DNA of 64,000 bases, taken from Pseudomonas cremoris. Lineage in GTDB: Bacteria; Pseudomonadota; Gammaproteobacteria; Pseudomonadales; Pseudomonadaceae. Made by a program: the position numbers and the translations under genes. The DNA lies in assembly GCF_014230465.1 (NCBI RefSeq), contig NZ_JAAXCY010000018.1:1-64000 (forward strand). The letters are read 5' to 3'. This document shows positions 37,211 to 47,233 of the stretch, piece by piece (position 1 is the first letter of the stretch; each line of letters opens with the position of its first letter). The notes under the pieces were generated by a model, which saw only the letters and a program-made list of their open reading frames with translations, did no database searches and had not been told where the DNA came from.

Positions 37211-37576
37211 ATGCACTTAGGAAAAGTCACCCCCATCCTGAGGATTTTCGACGAGGCCAAAGCGCTGGAATTCTACGTCGACTTCCTGGGCTTCAAGGTG
37301 GACTGGCAGCATCGCTTCGAGGCGAACTTCCCGCTGTATTTGCAGGTGTCGTTGGGCGAGTGTGTGCTGCATTTGTCTGAGCATCATGGCGATGCTTCAC
37401 CGGGCGCGGCGGTGCGGATTCAGGCGCAAGGGGTGGATGCCTACCAGCAGCAGTTGCTGGCCAAGGATTACCGTTATGCCAAACCTGGAGTGGAAGAAAT
37501 GCCTTGGGGCTCGCGGGAGATGAGCATCAAGGATCCCTTCGGCAATCGGTTGGTGTTTGTCGAAGAGGAACTCTAG
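37211..37576 (+). CDS. Glyoxalase/bleomycin-resistance superfamily protein
   Basis: A 121-residue VOC-fold protein with the repeated beta-alpha-beta-beta-beta layout: VTPILRIFDEAKALEFYVDF then, near the end, MSIKDPFGNRLVFVEE. The family includes bleomycin-binding proteins and dioxygenases; the function here is unknown. The ATG at 37211 has GGAG at 37198-37201. Confidence 0.85.
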   Translation: MHLGKVTPILRIFDEAKALEFYVDFLGFKVDWQHRFEANFPLYLQVSLGECVLHLSEHHGDASPGAAVRIQAQGVDAYQQQLLAKDYRYAKPGVEEMPWGSREMSIKDPFGNRLVFVEEEL

Positions 37577-37589
37577 GTTTGTGCACTAG

Positions 37590-37617
37590 GTGGCGAGGGA
37601 GCTTACTCCCTCGCCAC
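37590..37617. terminator. Palindromic terminator-like hairpin
   Basis: GTGGCGAGGGA (37590-37600) and TCCCTCGCCAC (37607-37617) form a perfect eleven-base stem with a six-base loop. It lies between two converging genes. The same palindrome type is common at Pseudomonas gene ends; there is no T tract. Confidence 0.65.
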
Positions 37618-37628
37618 AATGATGTTTC

Positions 37629-39548
37629 TTACACCCGGAAATGACTGACCATCTGCTGCAACTGGCTACCCAAACGCGCCAGTTCCACGCTCGACTTGGC
37701 CGTCTCGTCACTCGCCGTAGCGGTCTGCTCCGACACGTCACGCACGTTCACAATGCTGCGGCTGATCTCCTCAGCCACAGCGCTTTGCTGCTCGGCGGCG
37801 GCGGCGATCTGCTGGTTCATCGACTGGATATTCGACACCGTACGGGTGATGTTCTCCAGTGACACACCGGCCTTGCGCGTCAACTCGACACTGCTGTCGG
37901 TCAGGCTGCGGCTGTTGTTCATCACGTTGGCTACTTGCTGGGTACCGTTCTGCAAACCGGCGACCAGGCCTTCGATTTCCTCGGTGGACTTTTGCGTGCG
38001 CTGGGCCAGGCCACGCACTTCATCAGCCACCACGGCAAACCCACGACCGGCTTCACCTGCACGTGCCGCTTCGATTGCGGCGTTGAGCGCCAGCAAGTTG
38101 GTCTGCTCTGCCACGGCCTTGATCACGTCCATCACGCTGCCGATCTTATTGCTCTCTTGCTGCAGGTGCGTCATGGCGTCAGTGGAACGTGCCACTTCGG
38201 CGGCCAGGCGTTCGATCTGGGCGATGGCTTCGGCCACCACTTTGTCGCCTGCTCGGGCTTGGCCATCGGCGTCGGCTGCGGCCTGTGATGCTTGCTCGGC
38301 GTTGCGCGCGACTTCCTGCACGGTGGCGGTCATCTCGTGCATGGCGGTGGCGACCTGGTCGGTCTCGATCTTCTGGCTGTTGACGCCGGCGCTGGTCTGC
38401 TCAGTGACGGCGGACAACTCTTCGGCGGCGCTGGCAATCTGCGTTACGCCGTCGCGAATGCCGCTGATCAATTCGCGCAAGGTCGTGCCCATACGCTGGA
38501 TGCCCTGTTGCAGCACGCCCAGTTCGTCGCGGCGAGTGACTTGGATGTTGTGGCTCAAGTCACCGGAGGCGATGCGTTCCACCACCGCCAGGGTTTCCTG
38601 GATTGGGCGAGTGATCTGGCGGGTAATGACCAAGGCCGCAATGATGCCAACCAGCAAGGCCAGCAACGTGCTGATCAATTGCAGGCTGCGGGCCTGGGCG
38701 CTCTCGGCGTCGCGGCGATCAAGTTGGATGTCGTACAGCTTGTCGCTGATGGTGACGATATCGTTGCCTTGCACCGTCATTTCGGCACGGGCGCTGACGA
38801 TATTGGCGTTGGCCGCCTTGTAGTTCTGTACGGCGCTGCGATAGGCGCCCAGGGCCGATTCCAGCGCCGTCAGTGCGCTTTGCTGGCTGGCACCGAATAC
38901 GGCGCTGAGGTCCTTCAAACCGGTGATGGTTTTTTCGATTTGTGCGGCGGCGCGTGCTTCGGTGTCGGCGCTGACGTTGCCGGTGTAGCCGCGTACTTCA
39001 TAGCGCGACAATTGGAATTGCATCTTGGCGTCGGCCACTGCCTGGAACTGCGCCAAGTGCTCCGAGCTGTCGGGCATTTGCTTCACGCTGCTTTCCAACG
39101 TGTCGATCTGGGCATTGGCGATGTCAGCTTTGTCGCCCATGGTCTGACGCGCAGCGCTGCCATTACGGTAGGCCTCGCGCATTTTGTTCAAGGACTGCTG
39201 GTACGCGGTGATGATGGCTTTCTGCTCGTTGAGCAGCTTGACGTTATCCGGGCTCTTGAAACTGTTCAGCAGTTTTTGCTGTTGGGCGATGAAGGCGTCC
39301 AGGTTGGTCTGCACATTCTGCGCGGCGGTTTCGTCACCGTTGGCCAGCATGTACTGCAGGCGTGCAACACGCAGTTTGGTCAGCGACGCATTGAGCTGGG
39401 TGATGTCGCTCATCCAGTTGCTGCGGTCGATCAGGCCACCCAGGCTGGTCCAACCGGTGAGTGCCAGGATCGAGGTGAGGACCAGCACCAGGCCGAAGCC
39501 CAGGCCCAGTTTGAGATTGACGCTAATGTTGCCGAACCAGCTATTCAT
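37629..39548 (-). CDS. Methyl-accepting chemotaxis protein
   Basis: A 639-residue chemoreceptor: transmembrane helix near residues 11-32, a periplasmic ligand domain of about 250 residues made of long helices (of the helical bimodular HBM type that binds organic acids, judged by length and predicted helicity), a second membrane helix near 285-305, HAMP, and a cytoplasmic signalling domain with the conserved hairpin tip [18 protein letters not shown]. The ATG at 39548 is preferred to the longer frame from 39662. The ligand is unknown. Confidence 0.92.
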   Translation of the reverse strand: MNSWFGNISVNLKLGLGFGLVLVLTSILALTGWTSLGGLIDRSNWMSDITQLNASLTKLRVARLQYMLANGDETAAQNVQTNLDAFIAQQQKLLNSFKSPDNVKLLNEQKAIITAYQQSLNKMREAYRNGSAARQTMGDKADIANAQIDTLESSVKQMPDSSEHLAQFQAVADAKMQFQLSRYEVRGYTGNVSADTEARAAAQIEKTITGLKDLSAVFGASQQSALTALESALGAYRSAVQNYKAANANIVSARAEMTVQGNDIVTISDKLYDIQLDRRDAESAQARSLQLISTLLALLVGIIAALVITRQITRPIQETLAVVERIASGDLSHNIQVTRRDELGVLQQGIQRMGTTLRELISGIRDGVTQIASAAEELSAVTEQTSAGVNSQKIETDQVATAMHEMTATVQEVARNAEQASQAAADADGQARAGDKVVAEAIAQIERLAAEVARSTDAMTHLQQESNKIGSVMDVIKAVAEQTNLLALNAAIEAARAGEAGRGFAVVADEVRGLAQRTQKSTEEIEGLVAGLQNGTQQVANVMNNSRSLTDSSVELTRKAGVSLENITRTVSNIQSMNQQIAAAAEQQSAVAEEISRSIVNVRDVSEQTATASDETAKSSVELARLGSQLQQMVSHFRV

Positions 39549-39714
39549 CGAATGCTCCGCAAAAAGTGATGATTGTCTGCTGGACGGTGTTGTTGTTTGA
39601 GCCAGCCAAAGTGTGTAGGTGGGTATCGGCAGCGCGACGCGGATCTGAAATGGCTTTTGCACCGGTGATGAAAAACCGCCCCCCTGCCCGATGAACGGGC
39701 AGGGGGGCGAGTAG

Positions 39715-42700
39715 TCAGGTCAGATGCGTCATCCCCATGCCAATGGGAGGAGCGGCTTTGAGCATCTCAGTAAGTTGGGACAGGTAATAGAACCGTCGCG
39801 GTTTGAGTGGCTCCCAGCGTTCAACGAAAAACTGGCCTTGTTCATTTATTTGAATCGGCGTACTCACCACGTCATTGCTGCGCGAAAAGTGCACCAGGTT
39901 GATCTCGCTGTCGTTGGGACGTTCGATAATGAACTGCCCAGGCGCCGTCAGTCGGCTGCGGCTCGGCGGCGGTGGCGCGCGGTGTACCGGGCGCCCGGCG
40001 ACTGCCATTTCTATCTTGAAGTCACTGCGCAAGGCTGCGCTCTGGCCTTCATCAACGACTTGCCAGGTGGCGGCGTGCAGCGGCCGTGCCAGCTCGGGGG
40101 CGGTGTCGCGCACATGCAGGCTGATGGCGTCCTGCAACTGGGCGAGGCCTGGCCCCCCCAGGTACATATCGGTGTGGGTGCTGCCGACAAAGGCGACCCA
40201 TTTGTGTGGCCCTTGGGCGAGTTGGTCAGCCTTGATCACTTCATTGGCGAAGTAGCTGAACAGTTCGCCACGTGCGTTCATGCCCGCGAGCCCTTTGATG
40301 TGATAGCTGGCCGTGCAATCGAGGGCGCGAATGCGGATCCCGTATTTGTTGGCGGCCTTGAGTACATTGGTGAACGTAAAAGACCCTTTGTAGAGCGGCA
40401 TCTGGCCCAGGTCCAGTTGGGCCAGATAGGTTGCCAGATTGGCGGGCATGCGCGACGTGGCATGGAAGGTGTCCAGCGCGCCTTGGTGAAGGTCGGTGAA
40501 CAGGTGCTCGATATACAGGGTTTTTACCCCCTGTTTTCTCAGGTGTTTCATGTACTCAATCAACAGGCGCTTGCTGGACTGGGCCGAGTGCGCTTCACCT
40601 ATCACCAATCCCAGTTTTTGGGCATACACCCGCTCAATAAATACCCGTTCGTGGGTGGCTGTGGCGATGTCCGTAAGGGGGCCTCGTTGGGCAGGCGCGA
40701 AGTCGGCGAGCGAGGCCTTGGCGCTGGCCTGCAAGCGCTGGCGGGTCTGGATGAATGTTTGTCGCGCCGTGCTTGAACTGCTGGAGCCGTAGCGAGTATC
40801 CAGCCCACGGTGCTCCATTCTCAGGCGGTCGATGTCGGCACGCTGGTCGTAGGGAATATCAAACTCTGCATAGTGCGCTGCTACCTGCGGTGGCGGCGCT
40901 GACGCACGCGGTGGTTGCAGCGCGGCGTGAGCCGTTGGCATGGCCAGGGTGTAATCACCACGCGATTGCGCGCTGCTGGCGGTGTCGGGCCAGAGGCCGG
41001 TGCGTTGACCCGCTGCCGCGTCTTCCACACGCAAGGCAGGGGCGCTTTGCAGGTCCGATAAACCAGCCACTTGTTCGTAGGTGCCCAGGCGGTTGGGCTC
41101 CACCAGCGCTACCCAGCCTTCGTCGGCGTCTTTTTTAAGGTTTTGTTCGATCACCGTGTGCGAGTAGAAGTTACGCAGTTTGCTGCTGCGGGGGATGAAG
41201 CGTGGGCCATCGCCCAAGGCCAACACGTGCTCCATATGGTAGGAGGCGCTGCCATCGAGGCCGTCGATGGCGACGTTCAGCCGCTGGGTCTCCAGCAGCA
41301 ATTTGCGATAAGTGAACGGCGCGTCCGCTGCCAGCCCCAGGGCTTGATCCACAAGCTTGAGGTGTTCTTCGACTTGCTGCAGGGCATGGGCCTTGTTGCC
41401 GCTGAGCTGGTTGTTGAGGATTTTCAGTTTGCGATGAAACAGGTCCCGGGGCAGGTTCTCGATATACACGCGCTTAAGGCCCTGATCGACCAGGCCGGGC
41501 AGTTGTTCGATCAACAGCTGCTTGCTGGCGATGGAGTTGTCGACGGCGCCGATGATCAAGCGTTTATTACGACTGAACAGGGTCTTGAGAATATCGGCGT
41601 GCAACGCATCCGTCGCCAACGAGGGCAGCGCTGCTCTGGGCGCCGGGGAGGGTAAAGCCTGGAAGAAGGCATTGGCCCGCTCGGTCAGCTGTTCAACCTG
41701 TTTGACGTAAGCGGTGCGCAGGGGGGCCGATTGTGTCAGGGCATTGCTCTGGGCTGCCCCGCTGTAGCCAGGCTCCATGCTCTGCAGTTTTTGCTTGAAC
41801 TGGGGGTCTAGCAGGCTGCGGAAGGTCTTGGCCTGGTCAGGCGCCGTGTCAAAGGGCTCCAGCGCGCTGCTCTCGTCGGCCAGCAGTTTTTCGTATTGTT
41901 TGCGACCGCCGCCCGCCACACCGGTACGTACCCATTGGCCTTCGGCAGTTTGATTGACCAACCGCGCAGTCGAGTGCAATTGATCGGTGAGGGGGTCGTG
42001 GCGGTAAAGCAAGTAGCGGCCCAGTGCATCCGGGGTGTGCGAGGTCCACAGGGGGCGTCCTTCGAACAACACAGGCTGCATGCCCTCGGGTTTGAGTGCA
42101 TCTACTTGGCTGATCAGCGCGTTGTCTGTGGCGTGCGAGCTGCTGCGGATAACCGGGCGCAGTGATTTGAAGGCGCCCTTGAGGGCCGGGCGTACATCGA
42201 ATAACAGCGCACCGCCGAGGTTGGTGAGGTAGCCAATGTAGTGCTCCAGTGCGCCGCCTTGGTCATTCTGGTGGTAGGCATTGAGGGCAAGCATGGCGTC
42301 CTTGAATGCCAGCAACCCGCCCAGGGTCAGGCTAAGCAGCGGGAACGGCATCGTGGCCACGGCGGTCACCCATTCGATGCAGGTCCAAAGGATGCCGGTG
42401 ATCATCTGCGTGCGATTGACCGTGGTGGCCTGTACGTCGTCGATCTTGCGTTGCAGGCGCATGTTGTAAAACTCATGGCGCAGGTCGGTCAACGGCGTGA
42501 TGTGCTGCGTGCTGTCATGTCGGGCAATGCTTGGGGTCGAGCGGTTGATGTCGTCCGGCAAGCCGTTGCTGGCGTTTTTCAGGAACAGCCCGATTCGCGC
42601 CATAGACGGCAACGGCACCCGCGCGCACCAGTAGGCAGGCATGCCCTCGACTTTTTTCAGCAGGTAATTGAACAACCTGGCCTCGCGAAAGCCGATGCCA

Positions 42701-45426
42701 TCCGGTGCCTGTGGGGTATAGAGCAGCACGGGGTGATTGCCGTGGCTGAACAGGTAGTTGCCAAGTACCCAATCGCCGTTGATGGACAACCGGTGGACTT
42801 TATAGGTGTTGCGCGCTGTAGTGCCGCTGTCGGACAGGCTATCGATAGCCCGTTCGAGCCACGCCAGGTCGACACTGGCAATATGCCCCTGAAGGCGCGA
42901 TTCCAGTGCGGCGTTTTTCATCTGCAATTGCTCGATCGCCACGACCGCGTTGCGTCGCTCGTCGTAGCCCGGACTTTCACTGTGTTGCAGACGCCGACGT
43001 ACCTCATCGATATACCGCTGACCGATCCATACCCCGGTGACGGAGCGGGCGACGTTTTGCGCGGTCAGTGGGCTCAGGTCAACACCGGGTGGGCCACGAA
43101 AGGTCGCGGCGGCGGAGAATTTTTCGTCGAGAAAGCCAATACCGTCTGCGTAGCCATCGCGGTAGAGGGTGGTGTAGGACACCGGCTGTGGTGGCGCACC
43201 GATCAGCGGTTTGGGCGAGTAGGCAAACACGCTATCCGGGTCAACGTCGTTCTGCTGGCGGCCCAGTAGCGTATTGAGGCTGAGCTTAGCCTTTTCATGC
43301 AGGTAACTTTCAAATGATGGGAACTGCGCCTCGGCATCCTGCCTGGCGTCATAGCTGCGCAGCGCGCCAGCGGCGTTATCGGCCAGGCTCGCCAGGCGCA
43401 TGCGCTCGGCCGCCGAGGCCGCGCGGTACCAGGCTGGGGAGCTGAATTGGTAATCATCCAGTTGCACCGCCAACCGATGCGCGGCCATCGCATCCAGGCA
43501 ATCGGTATGGCTGCATGGTTTGCCGAAGGTCACTTCCTCATGCTCGGCGGCGTCTGGGCGCAGGCTGATGTCCCGTAGGAAACTCCCCATCTTCGCCCGA
43601 AACCGCAGGGGGACTTGTTCCTGCAGGTAATCGCTGAGGCTGCGACCTTTTATGCGCGCGGTGCGATCTGTCCAGCCAATGATGTGGCTTTGGCACTCGC
43701 GCAGTGTGTTGAACGCGATGAACTGCTGGGCACTTGGCGCATCGGGTGTACACAACAACAACCGTTTAATCTGGCCGTCGGCATCTTCCTCGCGCAGCAG
43801 CCACAGGTCGTGGAGCTGTGCGCCGTGGAGCAACACGGTCTGGGCACACAATTGTGGGCGTGGGCGTTCCCGCAGGTCTTCGAACAACTGGTAATCGGCC
43901 GGGTTCAGGTGCCCTTGCAGCTTGGCGATATAGGCCATTGCCACGAGCCGCTGATCAAAAAAATCCCGCGCCGCCCGTTTGATTGGCGGGGAACCCAGGG
44001 CGGCTTTTTGGGTGTTGGCGAAGTCCAGGCGCGGTTGCAGGTCTTGCAGCAAGGTCAGCAAGGTTGGCACGGTGAGGTGGGCATACGCTTGCCCGAGCGG
44101 CGCCCCGGCGTAGCTCAAGGTGCTGTGCTCGAGAAACGCCGAGCCAGGTGTGCTATCGCCGGTATGCAGGCCACGCAGGGTCAGCTCTACCAGCGAACGT
44201 TGCTGGCTGTACGTGCCAACCTGGGGGACGGTGCGGCGGGTGGTGATGGTCAGCAGGTCCGGGTCCAGATCGTGGATGTCCAGCTCATCAGCTAGTTGCT
44301 CGGCCCATTGATGCCGGGCCAGCGCTTGGGGCGTTGCTGCGGGGCCGAACAACTCGATGAATGCTTCGCGTGCGTGGTTATAGCTGCGCAAGTGCTGGTC
44401 GAGGGCTTTGCGCTGGGCCGTGTTGGCGCGGCGATACCAGTCGGGCAGGCTGCTGAATAAATCGCGCTCCAGCAAGCGCTGTGCCCTGAATTCCAGGCGC
44501 GGGGTCAGGTCGGGCAGGGCGGCGTGGATGGCGGCGTCCAGATGTACCTTGAGCGCCATGGCACTGAGCTGTCCGGCCTTGGCGAGGCGCAGGGCGTGGT
44601 TGATGTCCTGCTCGCGTTTTTCGAGCTGGGCCTGGTACACCTGTTCGAACAACGGCTCGCCCTCAATGGGCTGTAAGGCCAGCGGGAAAATGCCGATAGG
44701 TCCCAGATGCTGATAACGCGTCGGGAGGTGGCGGCTGAACTCGGCCTGCCCGGCGCTCGTGGCCAGCGCAGATTGCAGACCTTGGTCCAGGTCGTGGAGC
44801 GTGTCGAATGCCTCCAGGCCGCGGGAAGGGGTGAATAACAGCACCGGGCCCACGGCGGCCGTGTCGGTCAAGCTGTTGACGGTGGGGCTGGCCTGGCGCG
44901 CCAGAACGAAGGCCCCGGCGAACGCCACGCGCTGGTCTTGGTAGTCGAACGTCAGCGCGTACATGCCCGGGCGAAAGCTCGGCCCGCGGGAACTGTCTTC
45001 GAGCATCAACAGGTCAGCCGGGGATAGCAGTGCGTCGCTGGCGTTGAGACGGGCTTCCTGTTCCAGCGCGTTGATCCCGGCGGTGACGCTCAGGTAGGTT
45101 TTGCGGCTTTGGCCGTCGACGGTGCTGGTTTCATCCAGGGCCTGCAATTGTGTGACAAGTTCGCTGCTCAAGCGCTCAAGCAGTTGCTGGCCGCTGGCCT
45201 GGGCAAGGTCGGCGTCTGCCAGGTCTTGATACAGGGCGTAAGCCTTTGATGCATAGACGCCGTTGACGTGGTTGAGGGTGGCATTGATTTTTTCCAGCGC
45301 CAGACGCTCGGGCGGCAACGTGACGGGGCGCTTGCTGTGAGGGCGCAGCGTTGGATCGATTTCCAGCAGGTGGCTGTGGACCTGTTGCAGGGTAGGTAAT
45401 GCAAAGGGGGGGGTTGGCGTACTCAT
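39715..45426 (-). CDS. Large toxin: DUF6543-like repeats plus two Tiki/TraB-like C-terminal domains
   Basis: A 1,903-residue single-gene toxin of the kind annotated in Pseudomonas as dermonecrotic or membrane-targeted effector toxins. The first about 1,000 residues hold three related units of about 350 residues, each with an LLxTPxxP-like strand ([13 protein letters not shown] near 199, [14 protein letters not shown] near 557, [14 protein letters not shown] near 899); two also share a WYRxAxxxxR helix. A hydrophobic segment near 1010-1085 ([18 protein letters not shown]) could insert in membranes. The C terminus has two copies of an about 200-residue domain: the second keeps GEAHS, YIEHL and GSTHTD; the first reads GAVDN, YIENL and EPNRLG. 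These match the Tiki/TraB/EreA/ChaN superfamily, which includes the Pasteurella toxin. No signal peptide and no secretion genes adjoin it. ATG 45426 preferred to GTG 45432. Confidence 0.8.
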   Translation of the reverse strand: MSTPTPPFALPTLQQVHSHLLEIDPTLRPHSKRPVTLPPERLALEKINATLNHVNGVYASKAYALYQDLADADLAQASGQQLLERLSSELVTQLQALDETSTVDGQSRKTYLSVTAGINALEQEARLNASDALLSPADLLMLEDSSRGPSFRPGMYALTFDYQDQRVAFAGAFVLARQASPTVNSLTDTAAVGPVLLFTPSRGLEAFDTLHDLDQGLQSALATSAGQAEFSRHLPTRYQHLGPIGIFPLALQPIEGEPLFEQVYQAQLEKREQDINHALRLAKAGQLSAMALKVHLDAAIHAALPDLTPRLEFRAQRLLERDLFSSLPDWYRRANTAQRKALDQHLRSYNHAREAFIELFGPAATPQALARHQWAEQLADELDIHDLDPDLLTITTRRTVPQVGTYSQQRSLVELTLRGLHTGDSTPGSAFLEHSTLSYAGAPLGQAYAHLTVPTLLTLLQDLQPRLDFANTQKAALGSPPIKRAARDFFDQRLVAMAYIAKLQGHLNPADYQLFEDLRERPRPQLCAQTVLLHGAQLHDLWLLREEDADGQIKRLLLCTPDAPSAQQFIAFNTLRECQSHIIGWTDRTARIKGRSLSDYLQEQVPLRFRAKMGSFLRDISLRPDAAEHEEVTFGKPCSHTDCLDAMAAHRLAVQLDDYQFSSPAWYRAASAAERMRLASLADNAAGALRSYDARQDAEAQFPSFESYLHEKAKLSLNTLLGRQQNDVDPDSVFAYSPKPLIGAPPQPVSYTTLYRDGYADGIGFLDEKFSAAATFRGPPGVDLSPLTAQNVARSVTGVWIGQRYIDEVRRRLQHSESPGYDERRNAVVAIEQLQMKNAALESRLQGHIASVDLAWLERAIDSLSDSGTTARNTYKVHRLSINGDWVLGNYLFSHGNHPVLLYTPQAPDGIGFREARLFNYLLKKVEGMPAYWCARVPLPSMARIGLFLKNASNGLPDDINRSTPSIARHDSTQHITPLTDLRHEFYNMRLQRKIDDVQATTVNRTQMITGILWTCIEWVTAVATMPFPLLSLTLGGLLAFKDAMLALNAYHQNDQGGALEHYIGYLTNLGGALLFDVRPALKGAFKSLRPVIRSSSHATDNALISQVDALKPEGMQPVLFEGRPLWTSHTPDALGRYLLYRHDPLTDQLHSTARLVNQTAEGQWVRTGVAGGGRKQYEKLLADESSALEPFDTAPDQAKTFRSLLDPQFKQKLQSMEPGYSGAAQSNALTQSAPLRTAYVKQVEQLTERANAFFQALPSPAPRAALPSLATDALHADILKTLFSRNKRLIIGAVDNSIASKQLLIEQLPGLVDQGLKRVYIENLPRDLFHRKLKILNNQLSGNKAHALQQVEEHLKLVDQALGLAADAPFTYRKLLLETQRLNVAIDGLDGSASYHMEHVLALGDGPRFIPRSSKLRNFYSHTVIEQNLKKDADEGWVALVEPNRLGTYEQVAGLSDLQSAPALRVEDAAAGQRTGLWPDTASSAQSRGDYTLAMPTAHAALQPPRASAPPPQVAAHYAEFDIPYDQRADIDRLRMEHRGLDTRYGSSSSSTARQTFIQTRQRLQASAKASLADFAPAQRGPLTDIATATHERVFIERVYAQKLGLVIGEAHSAQSSKRLLIEYMKHLRKQGVKTLYIEHLFTDLHQGALDTFHATSRMPANLATYLAQLDLGQMPLYKGSFTFTNVLKAANKYGIRIRALDCTASYHIKGLAGMNARGELFSYFANEVIKADQLAQGPHKWVAFVGSTHTDMYLGGPGLAQLQDAISLHVRDTAPELARPLHAATWQVVDEGQSAALRSDFKIEMAVAGRPVHRAPPPPSRSRLTAPGQFIIERPNDSEINLVHFSRSNDVVSTPIQINEQGQFFVERWEPLKPRRFYYLSQLTEMLKAAPPIGMGMTHLT

Positions 45427-45603
45427 TGGCACTGTCCCAGGGTGATGAATGAGTCATCAGCATGGAGAGCCTGCGGGCGTGCCCGGCGGTAGATAGGTAG
45501 GGTGAGGAGGGGCTCATCAAGGTGCGGTGTTGTGTGCTAGTCTGCTGGCCCTTTTCGATTTGGGCGGCGCGGGAAATTGTGCTGCCCTACAGCGGAGCAC
45601 CTC

Positions 45604-46221
45604 ATGTCCGAAGTTAATCTGTCCACCGACGAAACCCGCGTCAGCTACGGTATTGGCCGTCAACTGGGCGACCAACTGCGCGACAACCCGCCGCCTGGCG
45701 TGAGCCTGGACGCGATCCTGGCCGGCCTGACCGACGCCTTCGCTGGCAAACCAAGCCGTGTTGACCAAGAGCAAATGGCTGCCAGCTTCAAGGTTATCCG
45801 TGAAATCATGCAAGCCGAAGCGGCTGCCAAGGCAGAAGCGGCTGCTGGCGAAGGCCTGGCCTTCCTGGCTGAAAACGCCAAGCGCGATGGCATCACCACC
45901 CTGGCTTCCGGCCTGCAATTCGAAGTGCTGACTGCCGGTGATGGCGCCAAGCCGACCCGTGAAGACCAAGTGCGTACTCACTACCACGGCACCCTGATCG
46001 ACGGCACTGTGTTCGACAGCTCCTACGAGCGTGGCCAGCCTGCAGAATTCCCGGTTGGCGGCGTGATCGCTGGCTGGACCGAAGCCCTGCAACTGATGAA
46101 TGCCGGCAGCAAATGGCGCCTGTACGTGCCGAGCGAACTGGCTTACGGCGCTCAAGGCGTTGGCAGCATCCCGCCGCACAGTGTTCTGGTGTTCGACGTC
46201 GAGCTGCTCGACGTTCTGTAA
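45604..46221 (+). CDS. fklB: FKBP-type peptidyl-prolyl isomerase (FklB/Mip-like)
   Basis: A 205-residue isomerase with an N-terminal helical dimerisation domain (TRVSYGIGRQLGDQL) and a C-terminal FKBP domain (GTVFDSSYERGQP, ALQLMNAGSKWRLYVPSELAYG). No signal peptide, so it should be cytoplasmic like E. coli FklB. The ATG at 45604 follows AGCGGAG. It lies divergent from the toxin gene. Confidence 0.92.
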   Translation: MSEVNLSTDETRVSYGIGRQLGDQLRDNPPPGVSLDAILAGLTDAFAGKPSRVDQEQMAASFKVIREIMQAEAAAKAEAAAGEGLAFLAENAKRDGITTLASGLQFEVLTAGDGAKPTREDQVRTHYHGTLIDGTVFDSSYERGQPAEFPVGGVIAGWTEALQLMNAGSKWRLYVPSELAYGAQGVGSIPPHSVLVFDVELLDVL

Positions 46222-46251
46222 GACCTGCTGATTATTGCGGGAAATGGCTTG

Positions 46252-46330
46252 TGTGGGAGCGGGCTTGCTCGCGAAGACGGCGTGTCAGTCTGACTGATCC
46301 ACCGCTTTCGCGAGCAAGCCCGCTCCCACA
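46252..46330. repeat. REP-type inverted repeat pair
   Basis: TGTGGGAGCGGGCTTGCTCG (from 46252, arm to 46275) and its perfect complement (46307-46330) with a 31-base spacer. It lies between the converging fklB gene and the small gene at 46356. Confidence 0.9.
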
Positions 46331-46355
46331 TGAAGCTCGCTTTCACAGGATTGGC

Positions 46356-46613
46356 TCATGGATGAAACTTGCCATGCAGTTCAGTCGCCGGGCGCAACGC
46401 TCGGGCATAGCAGAACAGAAACAGATTACGCACCACCTCTTTGAGCACCCCAGGTTCACTCGAACTCAGGCCATTCACGTCCAGGTCACCCTGGTCCTGC
46501 AGTTCATTCAGCGCTTCTTCTTCCAGCACAGCACAGACTTCGCCGGTTTCCCGATGCAGGATTCGAAGGTAAGGGTGTGGGCGGTCCAGCCAGGCATCTA
46601 TCAAATAAGTCAT
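46356..46613 (-). CDS. Small conserved Pseudomonas protein behind a Fur-like box
   Basis: An 85-residue acidic protein (starts MTYLIDAWLDRPHPYLRI) without signal peptide or recognisable domain. The ATG at 46613 has an AAGGAG site nine bases upstream. Its promoter region contains a strong Fur-like palindrome about 30 bases before the start, so iron limitation probably induces it; the P. aeruginosa gene at the matching place near ispB is, as I recall, iron-regulated. Function unknown. Confidence 0.75.
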   Translation of the reverse strand: MTYLIDAWLDRPHPYLRILHRETGEVCAVLEEEALNELQDQGDLDVNGLSSSEPGVLKEVVRNLFLFCYARALRPATELHGKFHP

Positions 46614-46639
46614 GAGTCGCATCTCCTTGATGGGTTTCA

Positions 46640-46660
46640 ATGAGAATAATTCTTATTCGT
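46640..46660 (-). promoter_or_regulatory. Candidate Fur box and promoter
   Basis: GAATAA-TTC-TTATTC (46644-46658) is a perfect inverted repeat inside an AT-rich stretch, close to the Fur consensus built from GATAAT hexamers. On the minus strand a TTGCTA (-35) and TATTCT (-10) with 16 bases between overlap it, so bound Fur would block polymerase. It controls the small gene at 46356-46613. Confidence 0.65.
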
Positions 46661-46738
46661 AGAATAGCAAGTGCCTATTGGCGGATTCTGGTTTTTTCTG
46701 TGCGGTTATTGCGTGGGATCAAAGGAGAGGGCGAAACG

Positions 46739-46761
46739 CCATCCCGCGGCAGGCGCGGGAT
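46739..46761 (-). terminator. Hairpin after yjdM
   Basis: CATCCCGCG and CGCGGGATG arms around a GCAGG-type loop, 14 bases after the yjdM stop on the minus strand. T-rich tract is weak. Confidence 0.5.
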
Positions 46762-46774
46762 GGAGACAGCAAAA

Positions 46775-47116
46775 TCAGACTTTGCGCACGAACTCGGACT
46801 TGAGCTTCATTGGGCCGATACCGTCGATCTTGCAATCGATATCGTGGTCGCCATCGCACAGGCGGATGTTCTTGACCTTGGTACCGACCTTTACCACGAG
46901 CGAGGTGCCCTTGACCTTGAGGTCCTTGATCACGGTGATGGTGTCGCCGTCCTGCAGGACGTTGCCCACAGAGTCTTTCTTCACGGTTTCATCACCGGCC
47001 GCTTCGGCCTCGCCGTTGGCGGACCACTCATGGGCGCATTCCGGGCAGATCAGCTGGGTGCCGTCTTCGTAGGTGTATTCGGAATTGCATTTTGGGCAGG
47101 GTGGCAACGTGCTCAC
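46775..47116 (-). CDS. yjdM: YjdM/PhnA-like zinc-ribbon protein
   Basis: A 113-residue protein with an N-terminal zinc ribbon ([10 protein letters not shown] ... CPECAHEW) and the C-terminal PhnA domain ([20 protein letters not shown]). Once linked to phosphonate use, the family has no established role. A GTG at 47116 with AAGGAG five bases upstream is the likely start; the frame extends to 47155. A hairpin at 46739-46761 lies behind the stop. Confidence 0.88.
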   Translation of the reverse strand: MSTLPPCPKCNSEYTYEDGTQLICPECAHEWSANGEAEAAGDETVKKDSVGNVLQDGDTITVIKDLKVKGTSLVVKVGTKVKNIRLCDGDHDIDCKIDGIGPMKLKSEFVRKV

Positions 47117-47200
47117 TAAGGCTCCTTGAGAGTCAGGGATGGCTAAAGGGCGCACATTGTATAGGGTTTTGCAGTCTTACAGGTTGTGTGAAATCTAAAT

Positions 47201-47220
47201 GTGGGAGGGGGTCCTCCCAC
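47201..47220. terminator. Hairpin at the end of ispB
   Basis: GTGGGAGG (47201-47208) and CCTCCCAC (47213-47220) form an eight-base stem with a four-base loop, 14 bases beyond the ispB stop on the minus strand. It resembles one arm of the REP family and lacks a clear T tract. Confidence 0.45.
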
Positions 47221-47233
47221 ACAGGCACGCGCT

